Positions 33,563-43,570 of a DNA stretch of 64,000 nt are shown in pieces. Each line of letters opens with the position of its first letter. Within the stretch, counting starts at the first letter, position 1. This DNA comes from Acholoe squamosa (Eukaryota; Annelida; Polychaeta; Phyllodocida; Polynoidae). A model generated the notes under the pieces. It saw only the letters and a list, made by a program, of their open reading frames with translations, had not been told where the DNA came from and did not search any database. The position numbers and the translations under genes were made by a program. The stretch is from assembly GCA_949317995.1 (NCBI GenBank), contig OX439050.1, positions 5,239,771 through 5,303,770 on the forward strand, in the 5' to 3' direction.

Positions 33563-34249
33563 TACTTATCCAAAACGGCTACCCCGGAAGTTGTCCGCTT
33601 TCACGTGGGATGTTTCTGTAGTTGGCCACTCACACTCTATCTGATAGCAACCAGCGAAAGTGACCCAGTGAATAAGAAAACAGTAGAAGTTGTGTGTCAA
33701 GTACAGAGTTGCAACTGTAGGAGTTGCAATGCTTTTGGCATGTGGTGGCGCCACTTCTTTGCGTGCGAGCAGCGCCGCAGGCGCTGGTATTACATACATT
33801 TTGATGGTTTCAAATCCCAGTGGCTATATGTACAGTCCTACCATGTTGAGAAATGCCCTTCAGGTCAGAGCATACAGGAGTGGATTTTGAATTTGTCATG
33901 TAGAGAGGAGGCTAATGGATGACTGGGATGTGCCCACAATCCATGAATTATACACTTGGCATTGCATCAGGGTTAGACAATTTATGGACATGAGGTACTC
34001 CCAGACTCCTGCGTTAGCATGCAGCCAGCACATTAATTTATTTCATGTTGGGAGCAGTGGAATACTGACACCCCATAGGTTTAACATAGGACCACCGTAT
34101 CTCACACCCTCTGTGAGTTAACCCTCTCCTGTATCGGCTCCCCAATGATAGTAAAATGCATAAATAATAATCTTTTTATGAGATTTTAAAATAGTTTTGA
34201 CCAAAATAAAATGAAATAAATGCAAAGGTTCACTTGGATTGGATCTGAC
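33563..34249. other. GC-rich multi-frame-open segment, identity unknown
   Basis: 33570-33920 has a 120-residue plus frame and 66-77 residue frames in two other phases, with Cys/Trp/Arg-rich plus-strand reading. About 20 bases (CCATGTTGAGAAATGCCC) near 33842 also occur near 4429, so part is a dispersed sequence. No known domain was recognised; not called as a gene. Confidence 0.35.
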
Positions 34250-34500
34250 TGAGGGTTTTATGTCATGGCAGATATGATCGTTACTATAGAACAGTACTGG
34301 ACATGTTGTATTCAATGGGGGGATGGAATACAGTGTGGCCGTATTCAATGGGTGTCCACCATCTTGGATTTTGAACAGATCTGAGCCACTTTTCTTCATT
34401 TAAAAGCAGAATAACCCCCTAGGCCATGACATAAACGCAAATGTCCACTTCCATGTAAAAATATCCCATGGTCGTGGACATTTGCATATATATCACTCGA
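34250..34500. repeat. Dispersed repeat, inverted partner of 37060-37290
   Basis: Shares TCATGGCAGATATGATC, TACTATAGA, GTATTCAATGGGG, GGATGGAATACA and the end ATGGTCGTGGACATTTGCAT with the reverse complement of 37060-37290. The inner CATGTAAAAATATCCCATGG resembles a small hairpin. Family unknown. Confidence 0.6.
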
Positions 34501-34771
34501 CTTTGCCTCAGGAGATAACCCTCAGTCAGATTCTACTCTCGTGAAACTTTGCCTATTTATCTTCACACCTGACATACATAAGAGATATACATAAGAAGGT
34601 CTCATTTCCTTATCATTAGTGTCCTTAATGAATATCTATAGACAATTAAACCCTTAGAGAATGATAGCGTATTTTGATGCCCTTTCAATCAGATAAAAGG
34701 ATTCTGGCATTACTCCCAGTAGGAATCTTAAGTTTTGGAGGATTTCAGCCCCATGTCAGTACCAACAATAT

Positions 34772-35137
34772 CTTGAGGGTGGTGCTCCTATATTAAAAGT
34801 TAGAGCTGGCTAAAAATGCCCTGATTTCCAGTCCTCTCTTTTCATGTAGCTAGAACTTGTCCCTTTTGTTGCTCACAAGTGGTCATTCAAGTACAGTCCT
34901 AAAAAAGCTGCCTTTGATTAGGTACCTAGTTGGGAGAAGTCAGTCAGTATAATATACTATAGAGTATGTGACATGAGTAGGTACCTGATAGTGCAGCTCT
35001 CTCTGGTCTAAACAAGGCAGGCGATTTCTGAGACTGATGTGGTGAGTGCAATTACTTTGTTGAAGCAGTGCATGACTTGTTTAGAAAAGAGGGCACATAC
35101 TCACAGCTCTTTTTACAATAGGAGCAACACCTTCCAG
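34772..35137. mobile_element. Family G non-autonomous transposon, copy 4
   Basis: A 366-bp copy in the orientation of copy 3. Ends CTTGAGGGTGGTGCTCC and GGAGCAACACCTTCCAG are diverged inverted repeats. It sits inside a ~100-bp repeat whose uninterrupted version is at 35692-35795. Confidence 0.8.
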
Positions 35138-35172
35138 CCTGAAGAACCAGACTGCTGTAAATGAGAGTTGTT

Positions 35173-36819
35173 CATAATACTTGTATGTTCCTTTCCTACT
35201 ACTCATGCACATGATTATATGATAATTTGGTCAACCTCAATATCTAATGTACTACTTTCCCATATATCTTACAGGTTATACCAGTGAAGACCCCAAGGTC
35301 TGGCTTGTATGCAGGGTGTTTTATGGTACAGGTATGGCAGTGTTGGCAGGAGTTCAGCCCCAGAGCACCAACAGTTGGCACCCTCACCTCTACGTACCAA
35401 CAGTTACGACCAATACTCAATTCTACACCAACCTATAACATGTCCTCCGCTATCTGAAGGTGGTGTCTGAGTTATACCGTAGCGGCCCGTATATCAAAAT
35501 GCCCAGTAACTTATTCCCGGGGACGAGGATCCTTAGTAGGGTGACCCCTGCTTTATCTGGTACCTTGCAAGATACTCACTGAACAGCCAGAATGATGGGT
35601 ACCAGGTGTTATGCAATGCGCCCTAGAAAGTCTGCATTAAATGAATGGAATTTTTTGATTGGCCAATAATGTATCCCGCTAGCTCTAGTGGCATCACTCC
35701 CAGTAGGAATCTTAAGTTTTGGAGGGTTTCAGCCCCATGTCAGTATCAACAATACCAGCCTGAAGAACCAGACTGCTGTAACTGAGAGTTGTAATCAATA
35801 GCTGGTAATTTTATTACTCCTGTGGGGTGTTTCACAAGCCAAAGATAATAATGGTCATAAAATATTCATTTCTAAAACCAAATTATGACTGTTGCAAAGT
35901 TGCAACCACTCCTATCTTGGCATGGTCATACAGAGAAATACATTAGAACATACTGATGACTTTTATAGAAACACCTGCTATTGCAAGCTTACAACTAATC
36001 CTAAAATTGCTATCACATCTAGTTATGACCGGTTGTAAATATTGCCAACTTGTGAAACACCACACTGTATGCCTGCACCGTATTTGAGAGCAGCACTTAT
36101 TTGAATCTTGTTTTAGTGCTTGAGATAATGTGATTATTAAGAATACCGTTAATACTGGAAACAACAATAGCTACAAAATCTGCTTGAATTGTGTAGCCTT
36201 CTTGTGAGGATTTACTCTCCAAGGAGTCACTATGTAATGGAAAACCTACTTAGAGCTGGAGGTTTTAAGCCCATATTCTGTGCGATTCTCTCATGCGTTT
36301 TCTCTTCCCATTTTCAGAGGATTCATACATTGGCTTACAGGCCTGGAATAAATAATAATTTTTGCTCCAAAATAATATCTCAAGTTGTCTAGACTGTAGC
36401 AATCAATGTTGCAAAGCCTGAAATAAAACCTCATTTTTGGGTTTTCTCTACATTATGACAAATAATGTTGGATTGAGTATAGAGGCAAGATACTGGTGAG
36501 GTATGGGTGAGGGGAGGGGGCATGAGATTCTCTGGTGCCTAGAGGCACATTTTGACCCACTTAGTTCTATTCCCTGTTCCCTGCATCTTCTGCACCATAA
36601 CGGTGTGGCCAAATACCTGTATTATCACCCAGTAGCATTGCTCACAATTGCTGTGTGATTATGTCACTCAAACATAGACTTCTCAGTCGCATTATCTGTT
36701 GACTGGATTACCTCTCCTAGAAAAGTTATAAAATTCTTTCCATTCCTTTAACTGATTAACGACTAATTTTAAATATGGGCTTGGGTAAGATGTGAAAGAA
36801 TAACTCTCAAGTTATAAAG
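35173..36819. other. No accepted gene
   Basis: Contains the empty-site repeat above. A 57-bp candidate exon at 35274-35330 (TTACAG acceptor, ACAG/GTATGG donor) is open in one frame but too short to support. A family R scrap (GCACTTATTTGAATCTTG) is near 36090. Confidence 0.4.
35692..35795 (+). repeat. Uninterrupted (empty-site) copy of the family G copy 4 flanks
   Basis: TCACTCCCAGTAGGAATCTT, AGTTTTGGAGGGTTTCAGCC, CCATGTCAGTATCAACAATA and CCAGCCTGAAGAACCAGACT match 34717-34771 joined directly to 35134-35170. It shows where the family G element lies relative to the repeat. CCAG at the junction could be an original base set or an excision remnant. Confidence 0.75.
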
Positions 36820-37045
36820 ATAGATCTCGATTAAGCGCCTGTCTTTATAAGCACCGGTGGGTATAGCCACCCACCTAAGTTAATACACCTTAACCGCCCA
36901 GGCGCTCATTGATTTCAATCCCACTGTTCCTCTGGTGCTTATACAAGACAGGCGCTTATTTGAATATTGTTTAAGATGAATAACAATACCCATATACACC
37001 CAGTGCTTACTTGAGACCACAGCCTTAAACAAACCATTATGGTAG
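36820..37045 (-). repeat. Family R repeat copy
   Basis: ATTAAGCGCCTGTCTTTATA, CGCCCAGGCGCTCATTGATT, TCAATCCCACTGTTCCTCTG, GACAGGCGCTTATTTGAATA and GTGCTTACTTGAGACCACAG follow family order. Between 36850 and 36880 a GGTGGGTATAGCCACCCACC palindrome is present. Confidence 0.6.
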
Positions 37046-37059
37046 AGCCTGTTGCTCAT

Positions 37060-37290
37060 AGAATATATAAGCAAATGTCCATGACCATGGAATATTTTTG
37101 CATTATATTCACCTATAAGGCGTCGTTGAATAGATAAAGAAAAACAGCTCAGCTCCATTCAAAATCAAAGATGGCGGACCCCATTGAATACAAGCATATT
37201 GTATTCCATGCCCCCCATGGAATACGGCTGTTCTTGTACTAATCTATAGTAATGATCATATCTGCCATGACACAATACACTAGATGTCCA
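37060..37290. repeat. Dispersed repeat, inverted partner of 34250-34500
   Basis: Has GCAAATGTCCATGACCATGG, GGACCCCATTGAATACAAGC, ATGGAATACGGCTGTTC and GATCATATCTGCCATGACA, matching the reverse complement of 34250-34500. About 2.6 kb separates the two copies. Confidence 0.6.
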
Positions 37291-37715
37291 TTACAAAACT
37301 ACCAATGTATAAGAAGCAAAGCAGCAAAAAGTAGTTCATATGTTTTATAGTCTGACAAGATATGATAACCAGGAGAAAATCAGAGGAAAATAATTCCCCA
37401 AGAAAAATAAGCATCAAGCAACATAGCTACCCATTTCCACATTATGAACTATTTGTGCAGAAAAAGGCCACTACATCTGACACCTGTCTGGGGACTATGA
37501 TGCTGATAATAGGGAGACCTGATGTACTTATTTTCACCTCTAATACCTTTTTTCATACCAATGCTGCACTGACATGTCTAAGGTGTTTTATGTTGTAGCT
37601 GTGCCCTACAGTTAATTTGACAATCTTTTTTTCACATCGTATAATATCTGTGACTTTCATGGTCCCCTATCCTGACCTCAGCTACCACTCTTTTAGCACA
37701 TAGATATGTCACTTA

Positions 37716-38175
37716 AGCGGGCATTCCACTGCCTCCGGGCAGGCATATTTTTGCTAATCGGATTATTTTTGATATTGTCAATGTATTTATAGAAAATTTG
37801 GTCGAATTTGCAAAAAGACTTTTATAAATCATAACTCGTTGGATTTGGGATATATGGAACCTGCTCTCTAACATTGATGTATTAATGATGAGCATGTAAA
37901 AACGAGGACTAGTCCCAATATGAGTCCATGTATGCTCATGGTATAAGAAAAAGACTATAAAACAGCCCCTAGTCCACATATTATATCCAGGTTATATCCA
38001 CAAGACGCCCATTCTACACAGCTGATTATTACATGTTTTTATCAGGGATGATTTCCTCACCCATGCAGCCACAGGACCAGTGAGTGGGTGTGTGTATGTG
38101 GGGGGGGGGTATGGGTGTGTGTGGAAACTTTGATGTTGAGTCATATGTTATGATAAGACTGGGGTGTGTTTGTAT
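37716..38175. repeat. Dispersed repeat, inverted partner of 57095-57440
   Basis: 37840-38175 matches the reverse complement of 57095-57440 almost base for base (for example TGATTATTACATGTTTTTAT and CATATTATATCCAGGTTATA). The left part (GGGCATTCCACTGCC, TTGCTAATCGGATTATTTTT) matches the small MITE at 53903-54027. It appears to be the longest copy of one family. Confidence 0.75.
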
Positions 38176-38189
38176 GAGCACATACTGAC

Positions 38190-38757
38190 CTACTCGCCAT
38201 GAGCTGCTCTCTATAAGAGCTATTTAACCCTTTAAAGACCACTACTCACCATGAGCTGCTCGCTATAAGAGCTATTAACCCTTTAATGACTGTTACTCAC
38301 CATGAGCTGCTCTCTATAAGAGCTATTTAACCCTTTAATAACTGCTACTCACCATGAGCTGCTCATTATAAGAGCTATTTAACCCTTTAATGACTGCCAC
38401 TCACCATGAGCAGCTCTCTATAAGAGCTATTTAACCCTTTAGTGACTGCTACTCATCATGAGCTGCTCTCTATAAGAGCTATTTAACCCTTTAATGACTG
38501 CCACTCACCATGAGCTGCTCTCTATAAGAGCTATTTAACCCTTTAGTGACTGCCGCTCACCATGAGCTGCTCTCTATAAGAGCTATTTAACCCTTTAATG
38601 ACTGCTACTGACCATGAGCTGCTCTCTATAAGAGCTATTTAACCCTTTAATGACTGCTACTCACCATAAGCTGCTCTCTATAAGAGCTATTTAACCCTTT
38701 AGTGACTGCTACTCACCATGAGCTGCTCTCTATAAGAGCTATTTACGTCATTAAACC
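38190..38757. repeat. 52-bp tandem repeat, about 11 copies
   Basis: Unit: TGACTGCTACTCACCATGAG, CTGCTCTCTATAAGAGCTAT, TTAACCCTTTAA. Inside is an AGCTGCTC/GAGCT partial symmetry, and each unit carries TTAACCCTTTAA, which equals the terminus of family P. The array stops exactly where a family P copy starts (38757). Copies differ by single bases only. Confidence 0.95.
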
Positions 38758-38906
38758 TTTAAAGGCCACTGATGCAGGAGTGCATCATGCCCATTGGTCG
38801 GCTTGATGCACCAATAAAGTGCTGCTCAGCAGCACTTCATTGCAAAAAAAGTTGCCCCCAAACCCACCAGCCCCCCCCTTTTGTTGTTAAAAAAATCATC
38901 ATCCCC
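38757..38906. repeat. Family P left half joined to a family H right end
   Basis: CCTTTAAAGGCCACTGATGC, GGAGTGCATCATGCCCATTG and GATGCACCAATAAAGTGCTG are the family P left half. After ACTTCATTG at 38842 the sequence becomes AACCCACCAGCCCCCCC...AATCATCATCCCC/TTA, a family H right end. Confidence 0.7.
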
Positions 38907-39748
38907 TTAGCACTGTGTATTACATATAGACAGAAGGGTACCCTGCCCTGCCATATTCACACTCAGCATGCAAAAGTCACACTACGACGCTGAAACTAGC
39001 TTTCCCATTTTGGCAAGACCCTCCCGGCACTAAATTTCAAGTAGGCTATATTTTCAGAGCTTGCACTGAACCCGCGCTTATTTTAGACTCAGAAATTTCA
39101 AGGCAATTTTACCCAAAGGTGCAAAGAGAGAGTTATAAAATGTGTACCCAGTGTTATTGGTATACTTATACCACCATCTGTTGGCCTCCACCTGCACTTT
39201 TTGTGATTTTTTGGTACACATATGAGGAGAGTAGTTTTTGCTGTACCTGCAGTATAAGTACCTCATATACAGGTTGTAGCCTGCAGAGTAACACTCTATG
39301 GTTTCTTCACTTTGCTCTGGGCATCTGGGTCTCTTCTTGGGATTTTAACCTGGCCGGAAGTAGAATGACGTCACACTGGAGACAAACATTCACGCCGCCT
39401 CAGTTCCTCAGGGACAATGTGGGACCATGCTGTCACACACTTCTGACTGTTTTCAGATGAGATCTCATCTGAATAATAATCTTCCATTTAAGTTTCCATA
39501 AGTTTCAGATGATCTCATCTGAATGTAATTCAAATTCAGATGAGTTCTGGCATATACCGCGGTTTGGCCGGGCACCACGGGAACCGCGACGGCGTCTCCA
39601 CGGAGGGCCAGGTTAATTTTGCAAGAAGTGACCCTTTTGCTTGCTCTGGGCCTGGTTGGCTGTTGGTTACACAGACACAGGATTTGTTCTTATAGATATA
39701 GAATTGTTCTACCGCAACACCTCGCGTGTTAAGTATTGTGTCCACAGG
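38907..39748. other. No gene; short palindromes at 39452-39545
   Basis: A perfect 22-bp palindrome is at 39452-39473 (half-site TTCAGATGAGA). Two imperfect relatives (TTCAGATGATCTCATCTGAA and AATTCAGATGAG) follow within 70 bases. A family R-like GCGCTTATT is near 39074. No exon was recognised. Confidence 0.5.
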
Positions 39749-39753
39749 ACAAT

Positions 39754-40543
39754 TGTAGTGGCCAAAGCCAATGAATTGAGTCAAAGTCCTTGTGACAAGT
39801 TAAACTTACTACTGTTTATTCCTTAATCCACACAACAGCAGGGTACAGGTGCATAAGTACTCTCACAGAGTTGATAAATGCCCTGCAGTCACACAGAAAT
39901 TGTCCATAGATCTAATCCCACTGGTAGATGCTTATTTCCTATGGTTGTCACAGTAGCACATAGTAACACACAAATGTCCTCAGGTAATATAATATTTCAG
40001 CATAGAGTCCATTGAACATAACTGTGTGCAATAACATTCAGTAGTCCAACCTTAGCATGGATATAACCTTCAGGGTAATCTGGTATAATAACCTGTACAA
40101 AGAATATTGCCTCCTCTTAGTCCTCAGGTACAAAGTCCAGTATATCAGCAAGGTAGTCCATAGGGTTGATGTGAACAACACAGATCAGATGTAGTGATTG
40201 AGGAGGGAAGAGAGGGACCTGCTTTTATATGCTATCTAAAGGCTGAGATCAGAGTCTCACATCATCCAGAAGTATGATGTAGGACTGATGTCAGATGGGG
40301 AGACAAACAGGTGACTGATGATATCAGCTAAAAGGATGAAGTAAGCACACTGAGTGGTACACATGAGACAAGTATGACATCAGCAGGCATGAGATCAGCC
40401 AGTGTATATGTTCCAAGAATGCTGATGTAGGCCTACCACATGATACTAGGTCATTGAAACATACAACCATCAACATACCTTTACTGTACTTTGATTCTAA
40501 CCCATTTAGTTGTAAACTATGACATTCTCAATCTTACACTACA
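39754..40543 (-). repeat. BEL 3' LTR
   Basis: 790 bp with perfect 7-bp inverted ends TGTAGTG...CACTACA. In element sense, a TATA-like TATAAAA is at 40223-40229 and AATAAA at 39815-39820. U3/R/U5 boundaries were not defined. Confidence 0.95.
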
Positions 40544-40557
40544 TTCCCGGCCCCTTA
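40544..40557 (-). other. BEL polypurine tract
   Basis: In element sense AAGGGGCCGGGAA immediately precedes the 3' LTR, the expected site of plus-strand DNA priming. It is purine-rich apart from the CC pair. Confidence 0.7.
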
Positions 40558-40786
40558 AATGTGAACCTTAGAAGTGAACATTTACAAACCTTTTACTTTA
40601 TTCATACAATATCAAGAAACACAGTTCAAACATGAACAGAAACAAATGATAATAGTACAAACCTATTACAATATGAAATGACAATGTCTCATATACCTCT
40701 TATAATGTTGGTACAATATGCATCTTTGACTCAAATATTACATCAAATCTGACATCTTTATTTACAAACACAACTCAATCTGACAT

Positions 40787-43570
40787 TTATGATGTGACAG
40801 ACTCAAGCAAACAAACTTTATCAATTGGTCTGACAAGTACATTTGTAGCAGTTTTGACCTCAACAGATCTAACTAGACCATCTTTACCTGGGAAGGTTTT
40901 GACAACAGGGGCAAGTGGCCAACTATTTCTAGGTAGATTTTCATCCATAACCAATACAACATCATCAGATTGGATATTTCTCTTTGTGTCTAACCATTTC
41001 TGTCTAAGCTGCAGTGTAGGGAGATACTCTTTTACCCACCGTTTCCAGAACTGGTCTGCCAGGTACTGTACATGCCTCCACCTACGACCATACATGTCTT
41101 CCTTTTGGAAGGTTCCTGGGGAAGCTCTGAGTCCTACACCTAGTTGAAGCAAGTCATTTGGGGTTAGAGGTTTCAAGTCCTTTGGGTCATCTGATACAGG
41201 GGTCAAAGGTCTACCATTGACAATGTATTCAACTTCACAGAATACTGTGCTTAACCTCTCATCATCAAGGACTTGATCTTTGAGTATGGAATTCAATACT
41301 TTGCGCACTGTCCTGATTTGTCTTTCCCATACTCCACCCATGTGGGATGCAGCTGGTGGGTTGAACTCCCACTTGATTTCTCTGATCAGAAGATTCTCCT
41401 TTGTCTTGTGATCTTCATTCCACTTCTGTATTGACTCCTGCAGTTCCTTGTTGCCACCAACAAAGTTGGTTCCATTGTCTGATCTGATCTTTTCAGGAAC
41501 TCCTCTGCGAGCGATAAACCTTATCAGGGAATTGATGAATGAGTCCCCATCCATTGAGCTCAGGATTTCAATGTGTATGGCTCTTGTGGTCAAACAGGTG
41601 AATAGACAACCATACCTCTTTTCCTGGCTCCGGCCCCTCTTGACATAAAATGGGCCAAAACAGTCCACTCCTGTATAGGTGAAGGGGGGCTTGTGAGGTG
41701 TGACTCTGTCTGTAGGCAAGTCTGCCATTCTCTGAACACCTAATTTCCCTCTCAATTTCTTGCATATTACACAGTTCTGTAGCACTTGGTTTACCAAGGG
41801 ACGTCCTTGTGGTATCCAGTATTTCTCTCTGACCTTGGACAGGACATACTCTCGTCCTGAGTGCCTGGAAGTCCACTCGTGTGTGTGTCTCACAATGAGC
41901 TCAGCAATATGATGGTCCTTTGGCAAAATGAGAGGATGTTTGGCAGAGTCAGTTATTGGTGCACTTTGGAGCCTGCCCTGCACTCGGAGCATGTTATCAG
42001 CATCTTTGAACGGCTCTAGTTTGTAAATGGAGCTCCTTTGTGAGACTTGTTTGCCTGATTTTAGGCTTCTGAGCTCATCTGTATAAGATGTCCTTTGTAC
42101 ATATCTGATAATGTCTTTCTCAGCCCTTTGTAGCTCTTCCACACTGAGATCAGATTTGAGTTTAGGCTTTCCCTTTTTGAGCCATTGAACAAAGCAACTT
42201 AGCCAAGCAACAGCCTTTTTTAGACGGTACCAGCTTGAATACCTCTTGAACATTTGTTCCAAGTGATCTTCTGTTTCAGTGAGGGTGACACACACCTTGG
42301 CTTCCTTCTTGACTTCTTGGTCATCATCTAGTAGGTCAGGGGATCTTGGAGGTACATCTGGCCACTGGGACTCATCCTTCCACAAGAAGTCCGGCCCCTG
42401 TTTCCACCTTTTGCTACACAGGATTTCTTTGGCACTGAGACCACGAGAAGCATCGTCAGCTGGGTTGGACTTGGTGTCTACATACCTCCATTGACTTGGC
42501 AATGATCCATCATGGATAACTGCAACTCTGTAAGCAACAAAAGTTTGGAACCTCTTGGTAGTGTTCTTGATATACTGTAAGACGATCATGCTGTCAGTCC
42601 AAAAGATGGATTCACCGATTCCCAGGCGTAGCTCTCTACGGAGCAGGCTATCCATCTTGACAGCAACCACAGCTGCTGATAGCTCTAGTCTTGGAATAGT
42701 CATGTGCTTGATGGGAGCAAGTCTTGATTTGCTTAACAGAAATGAGCAGTGAAGCTCTCCTTGTTCATTGACCATGCGCAGATAGGAAGCTGTGCCATAT
42801 GCTTCCTCTGAAGCATCAGAGAAGTGGTGAAGTTCGATTGTTACACATTTGCCAAAGTCTTGCGGCACAAGGCAACGTCTCACCTTGAACTCTTCCAATT
42901 GTTGCAAGTCTTCTAACCACTTTTTCCATTTCCTTGCATTGTCAGGCTCCAGTTTATCATCCCATCCTTTATCTCTTTTGCACTCATCTTGGAATATCTT
43001 CTTTGCTAGAAGTATGAATGGGCTTACAAGTCCCAGTGGATCATACACAGAACTGACCACTCTGAGAAGACCTCTCCTGGTGAAGGTTACTTCCTTCTGC
43101 TTGATCTTGATGCTGAATATGTCTTCTTGAGTATCCCATTGGACACCTAGTGCTCTCTCCACAGGAAGTGCTGCTGAGTCAAGGTCAAGGTCTTTTACTT
43201 CTTTAGCTCTCTCTTCAGTTGGAATGGATTCTATTACCTCCTTGCTGTTTGAGATCCATTTGGTGAGCCTGAAACCTCCAAGGTTCAACAGCTGACAGAG
43301 ATCACTCACCAGCTTCTTTGCTTGATCCACAGTCGATACTGATTTAAGGCAGTCATTAGCATAGAAGTTTTCTATTACAGTTTTCACTGTTTCTTCACTG
43401 AACTCTGTCTTGTGGTCTTCAGCTGTACGTTTAAGAGCGAAGCTTGCACAGCTAGGGCTCCATACCCCACCAAACAAATGTACTGCCATTCTGTAAGTCT
43501 CTAGGGGAAAATCAGGGTTACCATCTTTCCACCACAAGAACCTTAGTACATCTCTATGCTGCGGAGATAC
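40787..43570 (-). CDS. BEL Pol, downstream part: RT remainder, RNase H, integrase
   Basis: Continues the gag-pol frame after the TGA at 43573-43571 and ends at TAA (40787-40789); about 927 codons. No ATG is needed because it is the same frame as the upstream part; the WWKDGN run near 43534 is conserved RT sequence. Counting from the TTG at 43537 as residue 1: the RT active-site box at 59-62 reads YAND where BEL/Pao elements have YxDD, so one catalytic aspartate is replaced. RNase H acidic residues are D241, E285, D315 and D361/362. The integrase zinc site is near H553, H559, C589 and C592, and the catalytic triad is D625, D687 and E738. A C-terminal DUF5641-like domain spans about 825-912. 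The protein would copy RNA into DNA and integrate it, but the RT lesion and the upstream stop make activity from this copy unlikely. Confidence 0.9.
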   Translation of the reverse strand, partial: VSPQHRDVLRFLWWKDGNPDFPLETYRMAVHLFGGVWSPSCASFALKRTAEDHKTEFSEETVKTVIENFYANDCLKSVSTVDQAKKLVSDLCQLLNLGGFRLTKWISNSKEVIESIPTEERAKEVKDLDLDSAALPVERALGVQWDTQEDIFSIKIKQKEVTFTRRGLLRVVSSVYDPLGLVSPFILLAKKIFQDECKRDKGWDDKLEPDNARKWKKWLEDLQQLEEFKVRRCLVPQDFGKCVTIELHHFSDASEEAYGTASYLRMVNEQGELHCSFLLSKSRLAPIKHMTIPRLELSAAVVAVKMDSLLRRELRLGIGESIFWTDSMIVLQYIKNTTKRFQTFVAYRVAVIHDGSLPSQWRYVDTKSNPADDASRGLSAKEILCSKRWKQGPDFLWKDESQWPDVPPRSPDLLDDDQEVKKEAKVCVTLTETEDHLEQMFKRYSSWYRLKKAVAWLSCFVQWLKKGKPKLKSDLSVEELQRAEKDIIRYVQRTSYTDELRSLKSGKQVSQRSSIYKLEPFKDADNMLRVQGRLQSAPITDSAKHPLILPKDHHIAELIVRHTHEWTSRHSGREYVLSKVREKYWIPQGRPLVNQVLQNCVICKKLRGKLGVQRMADLPTDRVTPHKPPFTYTGVDCFGPFYVKRGRSQEKRYGCLFTCLTTRAIHIEILSSMDGDSFINSLIRFIARRGVPEKIRSDNGTNFVGGNKELQESIQKWNEDHKTKENLLIREIKWEFNPPAASHMGGVWERQIRTVRKVLNSILKDQVLDDERLSTVFCEVEYIVNGRPLTPVSDDPKDLKPLTPNDLLQLGVGLRASPGTFQKEDMYGRRWRHVQYLADQFWKRWVKEYLPTLQLRQKWLDTKRNIQSDDVVLVMDENLPRNSWPLAPVVKTFPGKDGLVRSVEVKTATNVLVRPIDKVCLLESVTS

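Noticed and set aside
33560-33922. 120-residue Cys/Trp/Arg-rich plus-strand frame
   Set aside because: Three overlapping phases are open, no domain is recognisable, and part of the DNA recurs near 4429, so it looks like dispersed non-coding sequence.
35274-35330. 57-bp exon candidate with TTACAG acceptor and ACAG/GTATGG donor
   Set aside because: Too short to judge, average splice signals, no partner exons.
40794-43130. Plus-strand frames across the BEL element
   Set aside because: Shadows of the minus-strand gag-pol frame, which has clear domains.
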